A stretch of DNA of 64,000 bases, from NCBI GenBank assembly GCA_004762125.1, contig SIHQ01000007.1, forward strand, positions 124,001 through 188,000, given 5' to 3'. The position numbers were made by a program, and so were the translations under genes. This document shows, one piece after another, positions 57,403 to 64,000 of the stretch. The notes beneath the pieces were generated by a model, which was not told where the DNA came from, made no database searches, and saw only the letters and a program-made list of their open reading frames with translations. Source of the stretch: Oceanospirillales bacterium (GTDB taxonomy: Bacteria; Pseudomonadota; Gammaproteobacteria; Pseudomonadales; Endozoicomonadaceae). Position 1 is the stretch's first letter. Every line of letters starts with the position of its first letter.

Positions 57403-59214
57403 ATGGTTGGCATCAACAAAAGTAATCCACCAAATCCTTCTGTAACGGCAGCCCCTTTGCAAGCCCCCATAGAAAAGGCCAGTACCCTTCTTGGCGAAGT
57501 AGAGAGCCTGAATCCTGAAAGTCAGTTGCGACTTCAATCTGATCAAGTCGGAGGAAAGAGTATTCGTGAACGCTCTGCCTGTCTGCAGTCGAATGACTCC
57601 GGTATCGTCATTGGTTCCGTGAGCGAGGCATTAACTGCAAATGATAGGCTGAGTTTCTTGTTAAGTAAGGCTGAAGAAATTATAGGGCTAGAGTTTGACA
57701 GCCGCTATTATCTTAGCGGCCATGGTGACGATCAGAAAAAACAAATAAGCCAACTGACAGTGATGTTACTCGAAGAATTTAAAGGGGAGTCTTCACCGGA
57801 AGCGTTATCAGGCAGACTGGAAGAGCTTCTTAAAACAATAAAAAACTGGGAGCAGGACAAGCCTTGGGCCGAGCAACTGAGACCTTATAATTTCGCTCTT
57901 CGTACCGCTATTCTACTGGCCAGTGAGCAAACAGGTGCCGGTATTTTGTCCTGGGATGCTTATACCAAGCAGACTCCTGAAGGTAAGAAGCTGGAGACTG
58001 AGCATTTTTAGCCCTGGGTTGAAAACTACAAGAACTGGATTCCGGAAGGTCAGGCTGTGTATTTGAAATATATTGAAACAGCCTTTATCAAAGCCAGAAA
58101 CCTGGGACAGAAACACACAGAGGATCAGGTAGTCGCGTATAAGGGTGGTTTTGGAGCCGGTAAAACCAGTCATGGCAGAGCAGCGTTTGGGTTAGGTGAA
58201 AGCGAACAGCCCTTGTTTTCAGGCAGCATTGCGCCCGATAGTGCCAAGAATGCCGTCCGTAGAGCCGTTCCTGTTTCACACAATACGGCTCATCTGCAGG
58301 GCTCAAATATGGCATACAGTTTGTTTAATGGCCTTATCAAACAACAGGATATTGGAACGGTTATTTATGATACATCTCTGTCTAGACCAAGTGATGTCTA
58401 TGATCTGATCCAGAAAGCGGATCAGGCTAATAAACCGCTGAAGATTGTTGATATTACTAGAGACGACCGCGCTCGTTTATTAGCTGTTCTGGCAAGAGAT
58501 ATTAAAGGAGACGATCCAAGAATTCCTGTTTCCTATCTTTTGGAAGGTGCAGAGAGAGACCGTGAAGCCAGATCTGACTGCATGAATATATTCCTGATGA
58601 AATCTTTTGTTGGTCAAACGGACTCCTCTGAGTCGGAAGAGCGTAAGACTCATACCTACGAGTTTCATTGTGGAAATGATCAAGGCAGTGACAGTAAAAG
58701 ACTGTTTACTTTAAAGCAGGGAGAACGGCCGGAATGGAATCTTGAACTCGATCGCAATGACATTAATACACGCTTGTTCAGTCAAGGATTGAGATTCAAT
58801 GATGAAACAGGATGCTTTGAAGCTATTAGTAAAAAAGAAGGCTGGTCAGTGAGTTTGATCAGGGAGTTACAAAATCCGGTACGAGATTTGGTCAGCGGTT
58901 TGTCAGACAAGGAAAAAAAAGTTCGTACAAAGACGTTTAATGCAAGAAAGCTTGTACTGGTAAAGCCAATGGTTGAGGCAACGACTGATGAGGCATACCG
59001 TTCGCTATCTCCAGACCTATCAGATCATTTATCTAAAGCGGCCTTTGATAAAAGCTGGCTGCTATTAGCTACGAAGGTTGAAAGGGATCTGCTAAGCAGG
59101 ATGAAAGACGCGTCAGAAAAAGGTGAAGCCTTATCCTATATGGACCTACCTGCGGTTATGGCGTTACAAATGAATAGCCAGCTACTGGAAACACCAGCCT
59201 CTTGGGCGCAGTGA
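57403..59214 (+). pseudogene. Zeta-toxin-like P-loop protein interrupted by one in-frame TAG
   Basis: One continuous frame of 603 codons, broken only by TAG at codon 203 (58009-58011). The N-terminal part (202 residues) starts Ser/Pro-rich, without signal peptide, and is helical. After the TAG the frame continues PWVENYKNWIPEGQAVYLKY, then AYKGGFGAGKTSHGRA, a Walker A motif (residues 248-256), and IYDTSLSRPSDVYDLIQKADQANKPLKIVDITRDDRARL, the layout of zeta-toxin/AAA-type kinases. The last 200 residues are unassigned. The intact second part could be made only from an internal start. No antitoxin-like gene is adjacent. Confidence 0.65.
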
Positions 59215-59491
59215 CACTAGAGTCTCGAATCAGCATTGTACAAATAGATTTCGAATAATTGTCAGGAAAGAATTTCTCCTTCCTGACCGTGGCTCCATTA
59301 GAATAAAACTTGAGGTAGCAGATCTTGATAATAGAATTGTTAGTCGGCCAATGTTCTTTCGTTAGAACGATCTGAAAGGGTTTTTCTGGATTTTGACGAA
59401 TCACTTGGCTCACGCTGTATTGCAGATAAGTTTTTTGAAGATTGATCAAAATCATCAAAAGCAGAAAAGACAGTTTCTATTGTAATAGATA
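59215..59491. other. Intergenic stretch after the P-loop gene
   Basis: About 280 bases, AT-rich, with only a minus-strand open stretch lacking a plausible start site or composition. Nothing supported, apart from the terminator that follows. Confidence 0.35.
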
Positions 59492-59520
59492 CAAAAAAGG
59501 CTGCGATTGCAGCCTTTTTT
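59492..59520. terminator. Bidirectional terminator
   Basis: AAAAAAGGCTGC and GCAGCCTTTTTT around GATT. It lies 38 bases beyond the rph stop (minus strand) and also faces the P-loop gene. Confidence 0.93.
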
Positions 59521-59557
59521 GTGTTTTCACAATGTAGATCAGGTTGGAGAAAGCACT

Positions 59558-60277
59558 TTACTCAGCCAGTACTTTTTTCTGCAGTTCGAACAGTTCATCA
59601 ATACCGGATTTGGCCAGAGCCAGCATAGCGGACATTTCGTTCTGGCTGAATGGCGCTGATTCAGCTGTACCCTGAACTTCGATAAAGCCGCCTTCTTCGT
59701 TCATTACTACGTTCATGTCGGTGTCAGCTTTGGAATCTTCCGGGTAATCCAGATCCAGAACAGGAATGCCCTGATAGATACCCACAGAAACGGATGCGAT
59801 CATCTGCTTCAGAGGGTCAGTCTTGATCATTTTCTTGCGCTGCATATGACGGATGGCATCCACTAAAGCCACACATGCACCGGTGATGGACGCTGTACGA
59901 GTACCGCCATCGGCCTGAATAACATCACAATCAATCGTGATGGAGTGTTCACCCAGAGCTTTCAGGTCAACCGCTGCACGTAAAGAGCGACCAATCAAAC
60001 GCTGGATTTCCAGAGTACGACCACCTTGCTTGCCACGGGATGCTTCACGACCCATACGGTCGGTAGTGGAACGTGGCAACATACCGTATTCCGCTGTCAC
60101 CCAGCCCTGCCCTTTACCCTTTAGAAACCTTGGTACTGAACGCTCAACAGAGGCCGTACAGATAACCTTGGTATTGCCAAATTCGACCAGCACAGATCCT
60201 TCGGCGTGCATGGTGTATTCACGAGTAATTTTAACTTCTCGTAACTGATCTGCAGTTCTTCCGCTTGGACGCCGCAT
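59558..60277 (-). CDS. rph: Ribonuclease PH
   Basis: A phosphorolytic 3' exoribonuclease trimming tRNA ends. 239 residues. Family features: [75 protein letters not shown]-like segment ([15 protein letters not shown]) and [19 protein letters not shown] with the catalytic Asp. Diverges from yicC, the usual gammaproteobacterial arrangement. Confidence 0.97.
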   Translation of the reverse strand: MRRPSGRTADQLREVKITREYTMHAEGSVLVEFGNTKVICTASVERSVPRFLKGKGQGWVTAEYGMLPRSTTDRMGREASRGKQGGRTLEIQRLIGRSLRAAVDLKALGEHSITIDCDVIQADGGTRTASITGACVALVDAIRHMQRKKMIKTDPLKQMIASVSVGIYQGIPVLDLDYPEDSKADTDMNVVMNEEGGFIEVQGTAESAPFSQNEMSAMLALAKSGIDELFELQKKVLAE

Positions 60278-60576
60278 TGTTTTACCTTTTACTAGCCGAA
60301 ACAGCTGTGAGCGTAAAAATAACTTGCCACTATAGGTGGGAAACTATTGTCACGGTATAAAAAAGCGGAATTATAACCAAGGCAAGCTTATGAATGGAGC
60401 GTTAATCGACGGATAGCAATTTTATTTGTGATCAATCTGCCGGATAATCATGAAAATCACTTCTTACTGCCTGTAAGCACATTGTTATATACCCAAAGCC
60501 GAAGGGTGTAGCAGTGCAGTAAGGACGGCCGTTTTTTGCTCAAGGCTGTTTTGACGAGCATACAGAAGAGATCATT

Positions 60577-61440
60577 ATGACTGCCAGCATGACTGCATTT
60601 GCCAGGATTCAGGTCCAGGAGGACTGGGGAAATCTGGTATGGGAAATTCGTTCAGTCAATCACCGATATCTGGAGCCTCATTTCAGGTTGCCGGAACAGG
60701 TGCGGGAAATCGAACCTGCTCTGCGAGAGTCACTGAGGAAGTTTTTGCATCGTGGCAAAATTGAATGTTCACTGAAGCTGCAGTTGGCTGAGGGTCAGCA
60801 GGGCTTTACTGTTAATGACAAAAACCTTGAAGAGCTGCAATTAGCAGTCAATAAAGTTGAAACCTGGTTTATTAATGCTTCAAGGGTTAACCCTCTGGAA
60901 GTATTGCGCTGGCCTGGTGTTATGGTGAGTGAAGAAGCCAGTTTGAGCCCTGTTCATGAAGCGGCGAAGCAAGGATTTGTAAAAGCGCTGGAGCAACTGG
61001 TGGATATGCGTCGTGGTGAAGGGCAGGAGCTGGACAAGTTTATTCAGCAGCGTCTGGATGGCATCAGTGAAGAAGCTGAAAATGTTCGGGTCGTTCTGCC
61101 TGATCTGCTGGCCCATCAGCGGGAAAAGCTTCTGGATCGTCTGGAAGTGGCCAAAACAGAGCTGGATCCTGATCGTCTGGAACAGGAAATGGTGATGTTG
61201 GCTCAGAAGATGGATGTGGATGAAGAGCTGGATCGTTTGGTCGCACACATTGCTGAAGTCAAAAGAACTTTGGTCAAGAAAGGTGCTGTGGGCCGCAGGT
61301 TGGATTTTCTGATGCAAGAGCTGAATCGTGAAGCCAACACCTTGTCTTCAAAGTCGAATAATGCGGGTTTGACCCAGAGTGCAGTGAACCTTAAGGTTTT
61401 GATCGAACAGATGCGCGAACAAATTCAGAATATCGAATAA
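60577..61440 (+). CDS. yicC: YicC-family endoribonuclease
   Basis: A hexameric RNA-cleaving protein involved in stationary-phase RNA turnover. 287 residues, as in E. coli. The N-terminus MTASMTAFARIQV is close to the conserved MIRSMTAFAR start. The C-terminal signature GAVGRRLDFLMQELNREANTLSSKSNN is complete. Beside rph on the opposite strand. A hairpin GCGGATTA/TAATCCGC follows at 61461-61491. Confidence 0.93.
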   Translation: MTASMTAFARIQVQEDWGNLVWEIRSVNHRYLEPHFRLPEQVREIEPALRESLRKFLHRGKIECSLKLQLAEGQQGFTVNDKNLEELQLAVNKVETWFINASRVNPLEVLRWPGVMVSEEASLSPVHEAAKQGFVKALEQLVDMRRGEGQELDKFIQQRLDGISEEAENVRVVLPDLLAHQREKLLDRLEVAKTELDPDRLEQEMVMLAQKMDVDEELDRLVAHIAEVKRTLVKKGAVGRRLDFLMQELNREANTLSSKSNNAGLTQSAVNLKVLIEQMREQIQNIE

Positions 61441-61592
61441 TAAAATACTTTTTTATCGCGGCGGATTAGCTTTCATTCAAGGTTAATCCGCTAGTGTCGA
61501 CCAGCTGCCGGTTTTGGCAGATCAACAGTCTCTTCCATTCCATTCGATGGCCGCTCTAAACCAAAGCGGTTTAACTCTATTCGGATGGAATT

Positions 61593-64000
61593 ATGTGGTC
61601 GTTCTCTTCAAGGAGTGAGGAGTTAGTACATCAGCTTATAAGTGACAAGCTGAAAAACGGTACTGCCTGCCTTACAGCATCAGTCTTTATTGTTTCAACA
61701 TTGCTCTCATCTCAGGCCTTCTCTGAGCAGGCGGCTGAAGAAGTTACTCAGCCAAGAGGTGGAATAGAAAAAAAAGAGCCTCAAAAAGAGTCTGAAGAGA
61801 CATCTGATGAGAGCAGCGCTTCATCTTCAAAAGGTTTAGCCAGCTCAATAGTTGTTGGTAACAGTCAATGGTATTTGCTTTTAGGTGTCGCTGGCGCAGC
61901 CGCTGCTGCGGGAGGCGGTGGTGGAGGCGGAAGCAACTCTGATTCAAATAATAACAATGGAATCAGTTATTTATCTAACAACTTGCACGGTAACTCAAAC
62001 CCCTCTTCGCTGTCTCCACAAAGTGCCCAAGACTTCGACACATCTGAATACCAAAGCCGCTCGGATCTTGATTTGATCAATGCCAAGGAAGCCTACGCCA
62101 ATATATCCCGCCTTCCTGTGGGAGCCTGGCAAGCGGGGGAAAGCGTAACCATCGCTATCCTCGATACAGGTGTTGATACGGATCATATTAACCTGGATGA
62201 AAGCATTGACCTGCCGAACTGTGGCACCGAGACCTGTGACAACAACTATGGTGAAGAAGATTCAGGCGATCACGGTACCCACGTAGCAGGTATTGCCGCT
62301 GCAGACAAAGATAGTGCGGGAACCCATGGCGTTGCTTATAACGCAGGTATTCTTGCTGGCTGTGCCAATATATCCAGAGGTTGTGGTTCAGCATCTACCT
62401 CATCTTTGTTGAAGTGGTCAGCGGATCAGGGAGCCAGAGTTGCCAATATGAGTTATGCCTATACATATTCGTATTCTGGCAGCAGTCTCCAGCGCGTTGT
62501 GGTTAGGTCAGACTGGAGTACGAATGCAGTGCGTTCAGTCAGTTTTGGAGAACCTGGCAGTAGTCCTTATCAGGGAGTGCAAAGTGCGCTAGAGAGAGGC
62601 CTGGTCGGTGTTGTTGCAGCAGGTAATCATAATGTGGGTGGATTATATCCAACCAAAACAGCGCAACCAGGCGTTCTGGCTTCAGCTCCTCTGGATTACG
62701 TAGGCACTACCATCGCTGAAGACCTGAACCTGCAGTGGATTGCCGTAGTAAACGTAACCTCCAGTAAGCAGCTCAGTGGCAGCTCTCATGGTTGTGGCGA
62801 TGCTGCATCATTCTGCTTGGCCGCACCGGGAACAAATATATATTCCACCTTACCTAATGATCGACACGGTTATAAGTCAGGAACATCCATGGCGGCTCCT
62901 CAGGTTAGTGGTGCTGTCGCTGTCGTGGCTGCAGCCTTCCCTACATTGCAGTTACCATCAGGCCATTCATCTGTATATCTCTGTGACAGTAGTGACGCCA
63001 GAGCTAACAATGCCCAGTGTCACAGCAAAGCTGTTGTGAATCGAATTTTTGTCACCGCGGAAGATCTGGGAGCAACCGGAACTGATTCAATTTATGGTCA
63101 GGGACTGTTGGATCTGGGAGCGGCAACAGAGATGATCGGTAATTCCGAGTTACTGTCGTCCAGTGGGCAGCAGGTAGATCTGAGTGATTCTGTACTGTCC
63201 GTACCGAGTGCTATGGGTGACTCATTGAGTGAGCAACTGGCGAATATTCAGTTTATAGCCACTGACTCCTACGACCAGGCTGGCTTTACCTATTCGGGTA
63301 CGGCTCTGCTGAATGAAACCAGTGGTAATCAAGCAGACTACCTCGCCACTTCCAGACAACAGAGCCTTACGAGTGTTGAACTGACAGACAAGCTGACGTA
63401 CTCATTCCGACAGGCTTCATCTCAGGGCAGTAACGCCTCGCTACCAACAGTTTTCCGTTTTTCGATCAACGATGATGAATCTGTGAATTTCAGTCGTGGA
63501 TTGAATGCATCAAATCAGTTTGGGTTACTGTCTAATAACGATCTTGACATTGAATCACTGACGTCTACATCGGCTTTCGCTAATCCTTTCCAAAGCTTCA
63601 ACAAAGCAGCTACTGGAATCAGTTACGCAATGAACCTGAATAACATTTGGCAAGTAAAGACCGGAGCTTTTCAGGCTGTAAAAGAAAACAGTGATGCTCG
63701 ATCTAATAGTATGGCTGTTGAATTCACTGGTCAGCTAAGTGAACAATTTGAAATATCGGTGATGGCTGGTTATCTGAAAGAAAACAAATCTCTACTGGAA
63801 GCTGAAGGAACGGGTGTCTGGAACTTTGACCGGGGAAGCAGTACTCGCTTTTACGGTATTAACTTGAGCTATCAACTGCAGCAAGATACTTATTTGCTCG
63901 CTGGATACAGCCAGGGAATCACAGAAAATAAGGGATCATCGGGCAACACTTTTATTGAGCAGCAGAACACTCTGATGAGCGATTCACTGAGTTTGGGTCT
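61593..64000 (+). CDS. Subtilisin-type (S8) autotransporter serine protease, cut by window edge
   Basis: Open from ATG 61593 to the edge (over 800 residues). The N-terminus has a hydrophobic export stretch at about 25-45. A Glu/Ser-rich linker follows, then a second hydrophobic segment ending in a run of Ala and Gly (WYLLLGVAGAAAAAGGGG, about 93-113). The S8 triad is complete: Asp191 in AILDTGVD, His227 in GDHGTHVAG and Ser432 in GTSMAAPQVSG. Several Cys pairs occur in the catalytic domain. From about residue 620 the sequence becomes the strand-rich start of an autotransporter barrel (FRFSINDDESVNFSRG...). The barrel end lies outside. Confidence 0.88.
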   Translation, partial: MWSFSSRSEELVHQLISDKLKNGTACLTASVFIVSTLLSSQAFSEQAAEEVTQPRGGIEKKEPQKESEETSDESSASSSKGLASSIVVGNSQWYLLLGVAGAAAAAGGGGGGGSNSDSNNNNGISYLSNNLHGNSNPSSLSPQSAQDFDTSEYQSRSDLDLINAKEAYANISRLPVGAWQAGESVTIAILDTGVDTDHINLDESIDLPNCGTETCDNNYGEEDSGDHGTHVAGIAAADKDSAGTHGVAYNAGILAGCANISRGCGSASTSSLLKWSADQGARVANMSYAYTYSYSGSSLQRVVVRSDWSTNAVRSVSFGEPGSSPYQGVQSALERGLVGVVAAGNHNVGGLYPTKTAQPGVLASAPLDYVGTTIAEDLNLQWIAVVNVTSSKQLSGSSHGCGDAASFCLAAPGTNIYSTLPNDRHGYKSGTSMAAPQVSGAVAVVAAAFPTLQLPSGHSSVYLCDSSDARANNAQCHSKAVVNRIFVTAEDLGATGTDSIYGQGLLDLGAATEMIGNSELLSSSGQQVDLSDSVLSVPSAMGDSLSEQLANIQFIATDSYDQAGFTYSGTALLNETSGNQADYLATSRQQSLTSVELTDKLTYSFRQASSQGSNASLPTVFRFSINDDESVNFSRGLNASNQFGLLSNNDLDIESLTSTSAFANPFQSFNKAATGISYAMNLNNIWQVKTGAFQAVKENSDARSNSMAVEFTGQLSEQFEISVMAGYLKENKSLLEAEGTGVWNFDRGSSTRFYGINLSYQLQQDTYLLAGYSQGITENKGSSGNTFIEQQNTLMSDSLSLG

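Noticed and set aside
59156-59458. Minus-strand reading frame after the P-loop gene
   Set aside because: Overlaps the gene end, low complexity and no plausible start; not supported.

Overview
The window looks like a chromosomal segment of a marine, host-associated gammaproteobacterium, most likely of the Oceanospirillales/Endozoicomonas type. This is an inference from gene content and order, not a database match. The housekeeping blocks follow a Pseudomonas-like order: radC-rpmB-rpmG diverging from coaBC-dut, then argB, slmA, pyrE, crc, rph and yicC, plus hexR with a HexR box, and trxA-rho-ubiD. Between these blocks lie secreted or eukaryotic-like genes, several of them broken.

Layout. 1-3.3 kb: L-arabinose catabolism (end of araB, araD, araA), with a large nested inverted repeat between araD and araA. 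3.3-12.4 kb: an accessory stretch that separates these genes from araC at 12.4-13.2 kb. It holds an Omp85-type outer membrane protein, a broken second copy containing a perfect 7 x 7-bp tandem repeat, two convergent AraC-family remnants, a TIM-barrel enzyme, a secreted propeller-like protein, an inositol-polyphosphate-kinase-like gene cut by one in-frame TGA, and a small effector-like protein with a His...Cys pattern. 13.6-25 kb: purU, a Lar-like zinc ribbon, znuA with a Zur box, hexR with a HexR box, an EAL phosphodiesterase, uvrD, a decayed MFS gene, an orphan TRAP binding lipoprotein, murI and a DksA-like protein. 25-33 kb: cdd, two small overlapping genes, a UbiF/UbiH monooxygenase, a secreted calpain-like protease with an EF-hand, a periplasmic endonuclease and parC. 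33-49 kb: a tandem pair of paralogous secreted proteins of unknown family, a small-molecule kinase, ubiD, rho, trxA, ppx tail-to-tail with a Na/Pi cotransporter, an H-NS-like protein, a U32 tRNA-hydroxylation enzyme (TrhP) and an exported toxin-like glycosyltransferase. 49-61 kb: ribosomal proteins L28/L33, radC, coaBC, dut, argB, slmA, a coiled-coil exported protein coupled to pyrE, crc, a zeta-toxin-like P-loop protein interrupted by one TAG, rph and yicC. 61.6 kb to the edge: a subtilisin-type autotransporter running off the window.

How it fits together. Core metabolism (arabinose, pyrimidine, ubiquinone, phosphate, arginine) is intact and shows recognisable regulation (Zur, HexR, AraC, Crc). 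The accessory genes share two themes. First, several look like tools for acting on host cells: IP kinase, calpain, DXD glycosyltransferase, P-loop toxin kinase and subtilisin autotransporter. Second, many are recently disabled by single stops (TGA, TAA or TAG) or frameshifts, as expected in a genome adapting to a host. The strongest candidates for something undescribed are the IP-kinase-like gene, the calpain with EF-hand, the paired secreted proteins at 33-36 kb, the zeta-like gene and the heptamer-repeat outer membrane locus.
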